Origin: Casuarius casuarius
Taxonomy: Eukaryota > Chordata > Aves > Casuariiformes > Casuariidae
Length of the DNA stretch: 64,000 nt
Assembly (NCBI GenBank): GCA_003342895.1
Contig: PTFA01000038.1
Location: 806,001 to 870,000, forward strand
Direction: 5' to 3'
A model generated the notes under the pieces. It was not told the DNA's origin and ran no database searches. It worked only from the letters and a program-made list of their open reading frames with translations. Positions 1-13,305 of this stretch are shown here, piece by piece (position 1 is the stretch's first letter; the number at the start of each line of letters is the position of its first letter). The translations under genes and the position numbers were made by a program.

Positions 1-1910
1 AGCATCTTCTCAAGGTCCTGTTCAGCCTACTGAAGGGAGAAATCCTCCCTGTATGTGTTCACCACTGATACTGCAGGATGTAAGTCTCTGTGCTAACCCA
101 CTTCCCCTGGCAGCAGGGGAGGAAAAGAGGGTTAAAACTCAGCTGCTGCAAGGGCNAGATTCCCAGTCTCCATCCCCCCCAGAAAAACACATCCTTTCAC
201 AGCCACACAGTAGCTCCCCCCTCGCACCCCCCAGCTGGATCCCAGCACTTTGCTCCTGGTCCCGTGGGCATCCCCTGTTCCTTCCCCTTTGGGGCTTAGC
301 CTCACTTTTTGTGACTATCCCACTCCAACAACAGTCTACTGGGGGGCTGTCTTCAGCCCCATCCATAAGGGCTGCTCTTGAGATGTTCAGCCCCCCTTTC
401 CCAGGCAGAGAGGGAAAATCCTGGCTGTTTTGAAACCAGTGGCAATATTCTCCAAGATTGCAGGGTAAATAGGAGAGGGCTTCAGCAGTTCCCCTGTCTT
501 CCTGTGTCCAAGCTTTCACTGGTGCAGACTGGGAGCAAATTCTGGCCCCTCTTGCCAGCACTGCTTTCCCTATAAAAATAGAGGGAGTTTCCCATAGAAC
601 AAGTTTCCCTAATCATTCCTGGCACGTGTTTTAGAGTCAGCCGAGAGGCTGTGGACAAACTGGTACCTGGTCCCTCAACTGAAACCAGAGCAAACAAGGT
701 TTGAAGGGCCAAACTCAACATGACAGGGAAAGCCTTTAAAAAAAAACAGGAAGGAAGAAAGAAAAAAACATGGCAGGCACATAATCAAGTGAACCAAAAT
801 GACTGTCTGCACTACCAACATCTGGCTGACAAATCTGCCTCACTGAGATACAACTCAGAGGGGCAGAGCAAGTGACTCAGCAAAACATTTTGGGGTTGAA
901 ACACAGCACCCTAAGATGCGTTGCCAGGGCCAAGACTTGAACTTGGGGTGGCTTGAATATAAGAGCACAACCTATTGCTGCCTGCAGAAACTGCTTTCAC
1001 TGGGGAAAGGCCTGTAGCCCGCTTCGTCCAGCACTAGAGGGTAACAGTGAGTCAAGCTCGGGAAAGCCATATGGCTGGGCCAAGTTTTGCTGTAGGAGAC
1101 AGAGCATTTGGAAGTGGGGATCCCAGAGGGAAGTCACTGCAGGTAAGAGTGACGGAAGAGCCAGGCTGTGCTTCCCTCACCATCACTGCACCTCCCATAA
1201 GGAGCAGTTGTGTAGCTGGGCTGCACCAAGGAGAACGCAGTGGGTGCACTGGGAGGGTCTCCTCGTGCACTGGTGGGAGCAGAAGAAATGAGATGGTATC
1301 AGGAGCAGGTCATNGAGCTTTGCAGGAGCACATGGTCATGGGCCCAGAGCCCGGGAGAGGGTGGAGAGGAGGCCAGTGGAAGGAGCTTTCTGCCCCGTGC
1401 TGGATGATCTTGGGGAAGGACCCAACCAACTTCTACCTGCACACACAGAGCAGGAGACACATGCACTAANCTCCACATGTTACTCTTAAAGCACAGACTG
1501 CTTGTATTTAGCAGCTAAATTTTTTGTTTTTAAATATATAATGCAATAGGAGCCTGATGTAAGGTGTAAGCCCTCAGCATATGGCTTCTTCAGTTCAGGG
1601 CTTNGTCTTTTGGTCACCCGTGGATGTGTAAAGCCCTCCCTACCACCCGAGCTGCCCCNGACGTCAGAGCCCAACCTGCAGACGGTGTCACTTGGCATCA
1701 AGCCTAGGACCTCATGCGTATTCAGAGCATACAGCAGATCAGCTCTTCTTAAACAGTGCTTGTATTCCCAGGAGGGTTGTGCCTGGTCATGCAACACTTG
1801 GTAAAGTTGTAGTGATCTTTTTTTCCTTTAAAGCTCCAATATTTTTTAAATCTTTAATCAAAATTGTAAAGCCTAAGAGCAGCTTCTCTAACAATTGCTG
1901 CTAGGTACCT
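1..1910. other. Intergenic flank, no gene recognised
   Basis: Moderately GC-rich unique-looking DNA with several short open frames of 60-140 codons on both strands that overlap each other and hold ambiguous bases. No splice-bounded exon, no domain and no integrin tail (the KxGFFKR-type motif expected at the end of ITGA9) was seen. Confidence 0.5.
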
Positions 1911-2132
1911 AGTGGTTAGAAAAGACCAGGAGTCAGGACTCCTGGGTCCCTTTTTCAAATCTGCCACCGATTCATTGANTGACCTTGAAGAAGTCAATTA
2001 ATTTCTGTGTCATCTTCCAGACAGGTAAAAATGAGGAGATAATTCTTCCCCAGCTCACTAGGGGATTGTGAGACTTAATTGTTTGCAGGGCACTTTGCTA
2101 TCCTCAAATGAGACGTAAAGGACTGTTACTAT
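1911..2132 (+). mobile_element. MIR-type tRNA-derived SINE remnant
   Basis: AGTGGTTAG, then GGAGTCAGGACTCCTGGGTCCC, then TCTGCCACCGATTCATTG, TGACCTTGAAGAAGTCA and the GGTAAAAATGAGGAGATAAT segment followed by GGATTGTGAGACTTAATTG. This is the order of the MIR/core-SINE family as seen in turtles, crocodilians and some bird loci, including the A/B-box-bearing head. By eye it matches such a consensus at roughly 70%. It is inactive. Confidence 0.75.
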
Positions 2133-3061
2133 ACAATAGCCACAGAAGGGCTGAAGCTCAACATGGAAACCCATGAATACTTGAGGAGTGCGAGACTGCA
2201 GTGATTAGAGGACACACCTGACTTTGTCATCTCCTGACTGGAGGCAGAACAGCTCAGCTGTGCATCCTATGCCCTAAACATACAGTTAGCCACTTTCCTT
2301 AGTTGAGCCACAGGCAACAAAAACAGCAGTGCTCTGCACCTCAGGGATCCGTCTCTCCCCTTGCACTCCTGCCCCGACGTTGCCCTACCCTGGGCCTTCA
2401 TCAGCTTTGGAAGCGGATGTCTTCTTTGAAGCCGTGTTACTTAGTTGTCACAGAGACTGAGGTAATTAGAAGGAACCAGCTGTCTCCACCCAGAGCCACT
2501 TGGATGTGTCCATCTTGCACTCCCCCAAGCTCACAGTTTTGGTACGTTTGCTGAAGCTCACNGGTAATGTGCCTGTATCTCACCAATGGGGATGCACCAC
2601 AAGCAGGCAGCTATTCAACACCCAGCCGGAGCTACAAAATCCCATCTGGGCTATCAGTTACTTTGGGGAACCTATCACAAAACCCTATAGGGCATTAGCT
2701 TTGCTGGAAAATTGTATATATTCACACACAGAACGTGGTGATCCTTTAGCTAGGATGCTCTGTTGAGGTCAGTGGAGCTGTTTCAGTCCACATCAGCTTA
2801 CCCTGGGGTGTAAATGACTCCTGTAGGGAAGGATGTCTGAGTTTATAAATGTGTAAGTTTATTTTAGCCTAGAAGGGAAGCTTGTCACTGCCCTGCCTAT
2901 AGCACTGATCACTGCACAGGTTTCCCTAGGCAGAAGAGAGGAAGAGGAGCCGTCACCAGGGAACCCCATCCATATTAACCTACTTACCAAGCGGTTCTCC
3001 TATCTGCGCTAGGAGTGTGGCGGCTTGTTTGCTTTAGGCCNTTTCCATGTGAGGAGTAACT

Positions 3062-3310
3062 AGAGCTGAGCGAAATTCAGAATTTCTGCTCTCATGGGAA
3101 ATTTCAACATTTCAGAGGTCGGTTTGCATCCCAAATCAGGTCAGTTCAACAGAATGAAATTCCGGTTGAACTGATTTGATACAGTTGGATTCCCCTCAAT
3201 GAAAAATTAGAATCTGTAGAGAAAAAGGGGTAGAAATGGGGAAAATCAGGCTTTTCCTCACAGGAAACCTCTTTTTTACAGAAGTTGCATTTTTCACTGG
3301 TTCCAGTCCC
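3062..3310. repeat. GAAATTT-rich old repeat, copy 1
   Basis: TAGAGCTGAGCGAAATTCAGAATTTC, GGGAAATTTCAACATTTCAG and AATGAAATTCCGGTTGAACTG are typical of an AT-rich, partly self-complementary repeat common in turtle and crocodilian DNA (TAGAGCTGGGCGAAATTTT...). No reading frame or terminal repeats are clear. Confidence 0.4.
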
Positions 3311-3589
3311 AAAGAGCTCTAGAAATAACGCCAGGAATTCCATCATTTATTTGTACTCAGTTACACTGTCTGGGTCTTATTGTACCTGGTATTTGCTGTG
3401 ACATATGACCGGGTTGCAAATAATACAGGCAACATTTACCTTGGGGAAGTATTGTAAGAGGGAAGATTTCCAAGAGCCCTTTGCTAACCTTCTGTCACCA
3501 ACCTGCAGGGACTGTTCCAGTTCCTCCTAGCCTGCCAGCAAGAGCCCAAAGCCTAGTGGCTTTTTGAAGCAGTTGAAACAGTGTGGGCG

Positions 3590-3795
3590 TATTTTTTTGG
3601 CTAAACGTTCTTTCTGGTGAAGGAAGCAGAAAAACTGTATGAATTTCTGTCAGTTTTGCCAAATGAATTCATTTAGAATTAAAAAAAAAGTGGCTAGAGA
3701 AAGATTTTGCTGCGAAATGTCTTTCTGTTGAGAGATTTGCTTTCACTGTTTTTTTATATGAAAAATGCTTAGAAGTGAACTGAAAGATTTTCTCT
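3590..3795. repeat. GAAATTT-rich old repeat, copy 2
   Basis: GGCTAAACGTTCTTTCTGGTG, GAATTTCTGTCAGTTTTGCC and TGCTGCGAAATGTCTTTCTG share the style and word content of the 3.1 kb copy. It may be the other half of one element split by about 280 bases, or a second copy. Confidence 0.3.
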
Positions 3796-4184
3796 GGGAT
3801 TGAGTGAAACTTTTTATTAGATCAGGAACAATATAGATGCATGCAATTATCTTTCAGAATTGCCAACAAATGAAAACATCTCTTGCTCACCTCATTGTAA
3901 TTGAAAATGTCTTGGGACACCCTCGTTAAAATAGAAGCAGTTTGCAATTGGCTTGAATTCAAGCAAATAACTCTTAAATTAAACTCCTGTTCTTCCAAAA
4001 GATGACATGAAAACATTACTGTAATGAAAATCCATCAGAACTTACTTTGGGGGACAAAACTGCCAAATGGTGGTTCTGAATCTAATCTCATCAACACTGC
4101 TGTAATTAGAAGTAAAATCAGATCCGTCAATTGCTATTTTCTTGGTATAAAACTAATGTTAATGAGAGAGAGACCAGATCCAGG

Positions 4185-4325
4185 ATGAGATTCATCTGAT
4201 TGGATGTAAATGCCCACATTTGAGTTAGCGACTCTACACTCCCTTCGTAGTCACAGAAATCTGGTAACGACAATTAGTGGAGTCTAGGGAACAATTCACC
4301 TCCTCCTGAAGTAGGTGTCTAAAGC
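4185..4325 (-). repeat. Old interspersed repeat, copy A
   Basis: On the reverse strand this matches the repeats at 5.9 and 39.0 kb. The segment ATTCACCTCCTCCTGAAGTAGGTGTCTA (about 4294-4321) aligns with the reverse complement of the 5.93 kb core at about 21 of 29 positions, and AGATTCATCT at 4189 aligns with the far end in the right order. The family is unnamed here. It looks like a non-coding old DNA-transposon or LTR-type fragment. Confidence 0.45.
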
Positions 4326-5879
4326 AGTCTGGCTAAACTGCATCTTGAAAATACTTATGTCTCTACATCAGCTATAAAAACAACCTGGTCTGGCCAGCTC
4401 AGAGGGAGACACTGATGGTGTAGATGTGTAGGGAGGAACACAGGTGCCTAAACATAGCTATCTCATGACTTTTGAGATGCCCCAGTGTATCTCCCCTAGC
4501 TTCCAGTTGCGGCTCAAGAAGGTCCCANAGGTCCTGTCTCCTACGTGCCAGCCCCATACTTCATAACTTGGGGCATCTAAAATGGCACTTGATGCTTGAT
4601 TCATTCCCTTAAAGTTGCTAAAGATGAATGTCACTCCCAGAGTCCTCAGGATGGCAAGCTTTGCAAAAGCACAATCTACAGGTGCTGCTGATGGGACTGC
4701 ATTTCCAAAGATAGATCGTGTAACAGCAGCCTGCAGTGTGACAGTCATGCCCAGATTTTCAGGAGGTTATCCAGCATACTGAGTCAGTCTCTTCTTACCT
4801 TACATAAGACACATGGTGAGAGAAGGAATTGCTGTGTAGATTGTACAGTGCTTTCTTGGAAGCTCCCTGCATTAACTTTCAGCCTTTTGTCACCTTCCAT
4901 ATAATCACTTCCATGATTTTTATGCTGACAAGTCATGCCTCTCACTTTGGGAGAAAGCACCTTCCAGTCCGTCCTCCCTCCTCCTCCTGACGGCAGAGCC
5001 CGCTTGCATCACGCTAGGAAGCATGCCATTTACACCAGTAGGATTACACAATCTCCCGAGATAAGAGGAATGTAACATGTCAGCAGTGTCCATGTCTTTA
5101 TCTCTATGGGAAAGACGCACTGGAACATGCAGATCTTTGTGGGGCTGATAGAAAAAAATTATCCTTCCCCCTCAGTTTGCCTCAACATGAGTGATGAAGA
5201 GCAGATAACACTATTTAACCAACCATCTCAACGGTTTATCTGATATTAGACCACTGCTTTAAATCACACATATCCCTTTCTCACTCATTTATAACCAATA
5301 GAGGTAATTTATGTTTTTATAGCTTCTTTCATCCTAAGGATCCGACATTTGTTATGAGGCATGATCCAGAAGCGGCACTCGTGTTATGCAGGTAGACTGG
5401 TCCACAGAGGACATCATGATGGGCTGTGTCCATCATGTTTCAGCCTTCATGATTTTTTTTTTTCCCCCTGGATGTTCCAGTCAGTAGCAGTTTTCCAAAC
5501 AGTAATGGAAAGAGGCACAAGCATTCCCTCCATTAAACATCTTCTTCACCATCCTATTAAGGTTTCTCTGTTACAGAACACTTCCCAGAAGATGGTTTGA
5601 GAGAGATGTCCCAAGGCAAGAAGTTCATAAAAGCATGACTTCTGTGAAGGCCCATGTGTGCACATGTTTTGGGGACCAAATGCATATTACATCTTGGAAA
5701 GAGAGGAATTCTGTCTCCAGAGATGACTGACTAAAGTGAAGATAGACTGAACAGCAGTTTGACCTTAATATTCTGAGATTCAGTGAAAGGAAGACTGGAA
5801 ATCTGAGACTCACTAACCAAATCTAGACACCTCAGATGTAGATGTCTAACTCTGAGCTAATTGGCTGGACTCCATTATG

Positions 5880-6055
5880 GTCAATGAAGAAAAATAGGCT
5901 CTTTTGGGGAATAACTCAGTAGGGCATGTGTTGCAGATATCTACTTTAGGATGAAATAAATTGTTGGACTATAAAGAGATTCCAAGATGACTACTTAGAA
6001 GTGAATATTCACATTGCAGGTGTCTAAAGTTAGGAGAGATGAATCCCATTGGTTT
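5880..6055 (+). repeat. Old interspersed repeat, copy B
   Basis: The core GTTGCAGATATCTACTTTAGG and the following ATGAAATAAAT match the 39.04 kb copy at about 30 of 36 positions. An upstream GAAAAATAGGCTCTTTTGGGG block and a downstream AGAGATGAATCCCATTG block also have counterparts in the other copies. The flanks repeat motifs such as AGGTGTCTAA. Confidence 0.55.
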
Positions 6056-6059
6056 GTAG

Positions 6060-9000
6060 CTTGCAGTAACACCTGTGATTCTAGCACAGAGCAAAGGATC
6101 TAAACAAGAAACAGCAGAGTCCTGCTTTCACCTTGACCAGCACTTTTGTGTTCTCAGTAATACATCTTTCAGAGCAATGGAGGAAAACTGATAAACAGCA
6201 CTGGGCTCTTTGTTGCTTTGGATCCATAGCACAAGCCAGTAAAACAGGCCTGGCCAGACAGCCCCTCTAAAAATAATCAAGAGTGTGCCTAGTTTAATTA
6301 CCTAGTCCAGAAGTTGGTATAGAAATCATCCATTGGAGAACCACTGGTTCAGATATACCCAGAAATAACAATCTTGATATTCAGACCACTGAAATAATGA
6401 GGGTGGGATGGAGATGGGATGAGAAACATTAATCTTTAAAACACGACCTGTTTTTATGTTGCTTTGGAGCTTATAATGAGAATTGTGAAATTACAGGCTG
6501 GATGTAAATTTCCTATTTAGCAAATTAAAGAGAGGTTTTTAGGCTTTCCAGAATGACCTAGTCAGCTTCAAAACAGAGCAGACCAAAAATAAACATCACT
6601 CAGATTAATCACAATCGTAGTCAGAAAAATAGATCTGAGAATATGCTCTCTGAGCATCTGATCCAAAATTTATGGGAATCTTTCCATTGACTTCTCTGGG
6701 CTTTGGANGCACGTGGAGCTTTTTCCTCCTAGATGTGGATGATCTTAGATCCATGCCTACAAGAGCTAATAATCNCGTGGGGCTCTCAGCCTTGTTTGTC
6801 TGTCTGCATTCCAGAGTTAATGCACATTCCAGACTGTGCAAAGGACTTTACCTCACCTCAGATGCACAAGGTCATCTCACCTTTGATCTTCTGCGTTGGT
6901 GTAAGACTATCCGAGGAGTGCTGTGTAATGACTCAGCAGCTCACTGCCTGTTAGGGCTCTCTCTTTAACTGGATTTTTTGCTCTGGTTAAGCTCTTCTCA
7001 AAATGGCTGAAGTTCACATGCCTGATCTTGAAGCTAGTTGAGAACACAATTATTCAGCAGGTGTAAAGCCAGCTAATGCCAGTACACTGCAGTTCAGGCA
7101 TGCGTCAGGCAGGATGATGTGTCAAATTATTGTTGTCGTTGCCAAGGGAATAACAACACAGGAGAACAGCATCGGAACACATCAGGGCAAAGCTGTCACA
7201 TGTTAGCACGGCATCCACCTTCACCCTCTTCACCTCAGCTGGAGAAGGGGACTGCGATTCTGAGACAATGACAACTGTGCTGTGTATGCTAGGCATCTGG
7301 GAGAAGTTTTCAAATAAACTCGATGAGTCTATTTGTACTGCTAAACCCTAACAGTGACTGATATTCCTGAGCTCATGAGTTAGGTACCAAAAGCTTGCAA
7401 TGGCTAAGAGCCACAAGGCATGTGACAAATGGAGAGACAAACTGAGGAGAGGGCTCAATGAGTAGCACATAGACCAGAGATGACAAATGCTTCTTATCTT
7501 CCCACTGTCCCTCATGGGAAGGGGTCTGGCCATTCATTTTAGTCCCAGGATGGACTGCTGATGTCAGCCTGACCATCCTTGCCACCTCCATGCTTTCTTC
7601 AAATGGGGGCTTAGATCATGCAGCAGCCCCCACACCAGCAAAGCCCCACTGCCATCCACATAACCTACACCAGGAGAAGAGATGCACATGAGCCACTTGC
7701 AACCCAACAGCCCTAGCTTGGCTACACTATGGGCTTCAGTAAAAAACTTGCCTAGAGTTTCCTTCACTCCATAGCGCTGGAACTCCTACAGTCACTACCA
7801 GTCNTAAAGTCCCACCAATCAATCACTGGCCAACACACTGCCATATCATACAGATCTCTTCAAAAATATTTGGAAGGACATGACTCTTAAGACACCACAA
7901 GGTACCCAACACTCTCACTGTATTAGTGCTCCTTTAATTGCAACCATCATTAATCTCCACTAATTAGTACTATTGGGAGCTACTGAGAAAGGCATGGACA
8001 AATACTGAGAAACTACTTAATGCCAAAAAGCCTAAAATATCTTGGCTTTACCTAGTTTATATCGTAGCTTTAGTATCCAACTGACAGCACAGGGCACAAA
8101 AATAGCATCCTGCAANATTATCTCTCTGTTATAATGGGCTAAATTCAGCCCTGAGGGGCTGTAGAAATTAATGGAGTTTGGCCCAACATGTGGTTAATGA
8201 GGATGGTCTATTTCAAGCCCATAAGGTACCACACTTCTGCCACTACAGATTGGCTGGGAATAATTCACCTCTTCAGAGACATTGTATTCACTTCCAACCC
8301 TATGTCTGCTCTAAACAGAGGCAGCAAAAATAGACATCAAAAACAAAAAAACATTTCTTTGAAACTCCAAATGCCTCTGGCTCTGATCTTGATCTCACAT
8401 GCACTAGAAGCTCAAGTGAGTGGAGAGGTTTATTTCTCNTTTATGTCAGCATAAATGAAATGGGCCCACTATCTTTAACATTGCTTTAAAATGTAGAACA
8501 TTTAAGATGGTATCTAAACACTTAAAAAATATTAATTCTCATTAAACAAAGCTAACCTTTGCTTCTCCAAATCTCTTCCTATGGATAATCTCTTTACATC
8601 TTTTGGTTTCTGTAACCACCCGGTTTCTAATTCCTTCCTTGTCCATGCAGCTAAAACCACCTCCCCAGAAGTGGCTTCTCAGGAACTTCGGAATCAAACT
8701 CATCCAGCATCATATTTCAAGTTCTGCATGTCCCTGTTCTCCTCTCTATAAAGCATTTAAGCATACATCCACCTATTCAGATAAATATGCAAGTGTTTGC
8801 TTGTAAGAAACTACGTGGTGTATAAGGATGCTGTCTTGGAGTTTGCACTGTAGCTCCCTCCCCAAACATCTTAGTCTCAGCCCACTCTTCGAACCGCGGG
8901 ACTCCTTTTCGAACTTTGGCCTTTATGTCTCTGCTGCTATTTGTTTTGAAATTGGGCACATCCACAGAAGCTCAAAACATACCCTTTGTTCTTGTATCCA

Positions 9001-12000
9001 AATTCTCCATCATGTCCTCTACCTTCCACAAACACCAAAAACCTTCTCCAAAAAAGCAGCATGCCCCGAGAGTACTAAACTGCAATACAAGTAGTATCAG
9101 TTCTTCCAAACAGTCTTGCCATATTTCATGTGGATGATTTGTATAAATTATCTCGTATATTCCCTCTTCTTCTTACAGCTTATCTCAGCTATTCTTAGGT
9201 GAAGAGGTCATTGAGGAAGGGTATCTCCTGGATGCCTGAAAATAGCCTAACAAGTTTTGGCAACACCTCTTATGTGCCAGGGCAACTGGAATAGTCTGTC
9301 TGAGTCCTTCAGGCTCCAGAAGAGGACGACCTCACCCAAACTGCATGTGGAGAATGGTCCCTCGTCTGTGTGAGCTTCCAAACTGTGGCTGGAGAGTGGG
9401 ACAGTCCTAGGTGGCCTGGGTTAAAAGTGTGCCAAGGATCATTCTTACAATTGAACAAAATAGAAGGCAAATTCCAGGGGCCCAGCACTGCTTATTTCAC
9501 TAGTGTCGATGATCCTGTAAAACTTCCTATCATCACAAAGAAAAGGCTTGTATCAATTTTTTCTGGACTGCTTGCTTTCGTCCTACAAGCTGTTTTCCTT
9601 TTCCCAGAAGGAAAGAAAAACGTTCAGTACTTATAAAAGCTGTGCTGAAGTGGAACACATCCACATGGCTTTCCTTTGGGTTAAGCTTATGATTTCATAC
9701 CTATCACTTGTAACCTTAGCTCCCCAAACCTGCTGACTTTCAGCAGGACAGCCAAAGGTGGGACTTAGGACTATGAGTATGGACTCATGTAAACTACAGC
9801 TAGATAGATTAGGACTTTCTAAGGTGGCTAAAGAACTAAGTGCCCAACTCTCTTCAAACCGAAAGGCTCTAGCTGGCCCACACTAATGCAGTATCTCCAA
9901 ACAGCATCACTCTACGTTCCAGCAGAGATGAAGGGCAGGATAGCTAAGGTATTATGTTTGTTTTTTACCGCCTCCAAGCATACTCCATTAATTACCTGGA
10001 TCTCATGGAAATAAAGAGTTGGTCTGAGAGTCTCATCTACTTAGTCGTTTGTTAACTTCTGATGAAACTGAGCTTTGTCTTCTTATCTCTCTGCCAAACA
10101 AATAGGGCAAGGCCAGCAACTGAACCTCGTCTTTCACACTACTCATCTGATTCAATCAGTCACATATTGTAGTTGATCATTACATATTCTAGATAACTAC
10201 TTGCCCACTTTTCTGTGATGTGAAATGTTTGCTGCACCAAACAGTGTTAATGGGAAGAAGGAGAAAAGGTAAAGCTTCTTCTTATCCCAAACTCCAGTGA
10301 CACCATATCTTTCTTATTGGCTTCATTGATGTAAAACTGGCAACAATTTACCAATATGTCTGGTCCATAACCAACAGGAATAAAAATTCTCTCTAGAAAT
10401 AAAACATTTTCTTTATTCTCAATATATAGCCATCATACCTCATTCCCCATGGCCCATTATGATACAAAAGCTTCCAAGTGAACCAACTTCACCATCTTAT
10501 TTTTTGTCATGATGACTTCTGAGTCCTCAAAATTTGAACCTAGCCTTCCTTCACAAAATCTTTGACTTCACTTACTCAGTCACACACTTCAGATCTAAGG
10601 TCTAGCCCTTACTAATGTTCACAGATGTTCCATGTTTCTCAGGACCTACCTCTCAAACATGGCCGCCACTATCTGATCATATTCATCCAGCGTCTCATTT
10701 GAAAGATAATGGGACTTGGGAATGAGCTGGCACTTCTAGCCTACTGTCTTCAAAGCCACTGGAGGAATTCCTAATTAGTCACCAAATCTAAGGGAAAATG
10801 TAAACTTTGAAAACTTTGAAAAACAAACTTCACCATCAATTCCAAAAATCTCAACTTTAGACTGATGTCCTCCTGGTGGAAAAAGATCCATATTCATTTG
10901 ATTCTAGTGATAAAACTGTGATCTCATTTAATAGCAGGGTAAATCTGGAAGCAAATTTAGTTAGTCCCTACAATTTCTCTTTGGTTGAGCGCATAACTTT
11001 AGATTTACACATATGTAACAGATTATGAGCTTTCTCCCATCTTCTCCAATGCTTGACACGATATGTATTTATAGCATTATGAATGTAATAAGCAATCTTC
11101 CTGTAAAATAGGAAAGCAACTCCAGAAAGTAAGTCATTGCCAATAGCAAAGAACTGGTTAGTTAAAAGGGTAGTTAACTGTCTGAAATACGGAGTGGTTA
11201 ACAATACTTCAAGTGGCTGTTGAGAGAATGCTTGTATTTACTCAGAGGTCAATTATTCACTCATAAATTCCTCAGTTTAATTTCCTTGTAGTCTATTTCC
11301 TCTATTACATATTCATAATCATCTTCTCNTAAGTTCTCCTCCTACAAGCTACTAATTATTCTCTATGTTCACCACAAATCCTTTTGTGCCATATACATAG
11401 TGAATAATAATTTCTGTAGAGCAGAGATTTTTTTTAATTAAAGCAATGTTATTTAGAAATAAATGCAATAATCATCAATTAAATTTAACAAATAAGGAGA
11501 AGGCATTAAACAAGCATGCCAATCAGGATGCTGAGCTGAAATTCAAATGATATCAATCATGCTTCTGTTGTTTCAAAGGCTTGACTTAATCAATATGAAG
11601 TCTGCAGGTTTTCAGTAAGGGAACTATTCACACACCTTTTATTTCTCTGGAAGCTGCAGTTATCAGCTCAGTACATGGAGCAATCAAACAGCTTCTCAGA
11701 TACTATGGAAAAAGGTGAGTAAAGAGTTGCTCCACATATTGTGCTTCTGAGAAATCAACAGAGAAGACATCCCAAACATTGCATGGTGTCTTCAATCCTC
11801 CATGTGAACAAGATCANGTACAATGAATCTAAGCACTTGAAATACATCACTGAAAGCATGGCCTCATGTTCTCTGGAGACTCAAAACTATTTGTTTCTAC
11901 AGGCAATAATTGGGTGTCCTTCCTTTTTCCATGAGGATCTTCCAAAAAAAAGACACAGAAGCCTTTTAAGGTCTGCAGGGGAGATTTTCTGTGGCAACAC

Positions 12001-12857
12001 TTCCTTCCCCATTCTATTTAATACAGAGCTGAGAGAGAAGGACATGGTCACCAAGATACTAGAACTAGTTCAAGAAAAGTAGTCTGATGGGTCTGACATA
12101 GTCAGTACTTTGGACCTTGTCTTCAGAGGAAAGGGGTAAGAAACTTGAAACTTTGGGGCTGGATATCGTCCAAGCATTTACTTCATATAGTTACAGGCTA
12201 CATAGGACTGAGCAGTTACACAGAATCATTACATACTGTAGTTACACATAACAAAAAAAAAAGTGAATACATTAATATGCATCTTGCCAACTGTGTTTGA
12301 AACACCTATTTGGCCCTTAGCAGGAAAAAGAAATGCTAACTTCTNCTGTAGAGAAGTTTCTTGTTGCACAGGTTGGATTGTGTCCTAGAAATATCTCACA
12401 GATCTTAATTCCAGAATTGTGGCTAGATGAACAAAACTTCTATTAAAGTAATTGAGTGATTCTGGAAGCTTGATACTTCAGTATTTCAGGATCTATACAT
12501 TACAATATAATATACTATATCATAATATATAGCAAGTACCACCGAAGTTGTTTTGTGCTGGCTAAATAAAGAGAAAATAGAGGATGGATANGAGAGTTCA
12601 GAAACAGGCACAAGGAATGTGTTAGTAGCCAGTAGCCAGTGTTGTCACCTGTGTAGAGTCTAACCTGTCTGTGGTGTTTCTGTGAGGACTGCAAGTAGAA
12701 AATCCCATCTCAGTATCTCCAGAGGAGGAAGAAGGATCATGAGGACAGAAGGATGAATTGTTAAAGGATAGGTCAAGTACAACCGAGAGCTTATTAAAAG
12801 GGAGGAGGATGGGTAAGCAGGGAAACAGCTTGCTAGGCTGGTTCTTTTAAAATGTAA
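6060..12857. other. Intergenic flank, no gene recognised
   Basis: Apart from the small fold-back at 8.1 kb I see only AT-rich, stop-rich sequence. Open frames are under 90 codons, except one of 113 codons at 11741-12082 that holds an ambiguous base and has no recognisable motif. Confidence 0.5.
8136..8184. repeat. Short fold-back repeat with GGGCTAAATTCAGCCC / GGCCC ends
   Basis: GGGCTAAATTCAGCCCTGAGG and AATGGAGTTTGGCCC resemble the two ends of a common sauropsid palindromic repeat (GGGCCAAATTC...GAATTTGGCCC) with the middle shortened. Only 49 bases remain, so the call is tentative. Confidence 0.4.
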
Positions 12858-12956
12858 GGCCAGATCCTCTGTGTAAATTAGCATAGCTCCATTGACTTGA
12901 GTTGACTGGTTGACTTCACTGGCTTTATGGCAGTTTACCAGCTGACATTCTAGTCC
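12858..12956. repeat. Palindromic MITE-like element
   Basis: The left arm, GGCCAGATCCTCTGTGTAAATTAGCATAGCTCC.., and the right arm ending ..GGCAGTTTACCAGCTGACATTCTAGTCC form an imperfect inverted repeat of about 45 bases per arm around CTTGAGTTGACTGGTTGACTTCA. Fold-back repeats with 'GGCCAGATCCTC' ends are a well-known kind of abundant short element in turtles, crocodilians and birds. It has no coding capacity. Confidence 0.6.
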
Positions 12957-12979
12957 ATTAACTTGAAGCATTGCATGTT

Positions 12980-13305
12980 TTACTGTGAGCTTGGTCTTTG
13001 TTCTGCCCCCACTCTTTTCCCTGCCAGAACTGACAAAATTCTTCAGCTGAAACATCTGAGGAACGACATCTCATCAAAGATGGATGTTTCCATGGAAATA
13101 TCTGTTTCAGTTGAAATTTTTTGAGTCTTTCACAGATAAAATATAAATAACTGGTTGGACAAGTTTTCAATAAATCAAAATAGAAACTTTGCTGGAGAGG
13201 CTGAAATGTTGTTCTGGTTGTATTTTTCCTTTTCTTTAATAAAGAACATGCAATGCCTGAAGAAATGACCAAAATGAAAATTTGCTGAAAACTTTTAGGA
13301 GTCAA
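12980..13305. repeat. GAAATTT-rich old repeat, copy 3
   Basis: TGACAAAATTCTTCAGCTGAAAC, TCTGTTTCAGTTGAAATTTTTTG and ATGACCAAAATGAAAATTTGCTG resemble the same family as at 3.1 and 3.6 kb. It directly follows the palindromic element at 12.9 kb. Confidence 0.35.

Noticed and set aside
11741..12082. 113-codon + strand frame
   Set aside because: Contains an ambiguous base, no motif, no credible splice sites, and ordinary composition for AT-rich flank.
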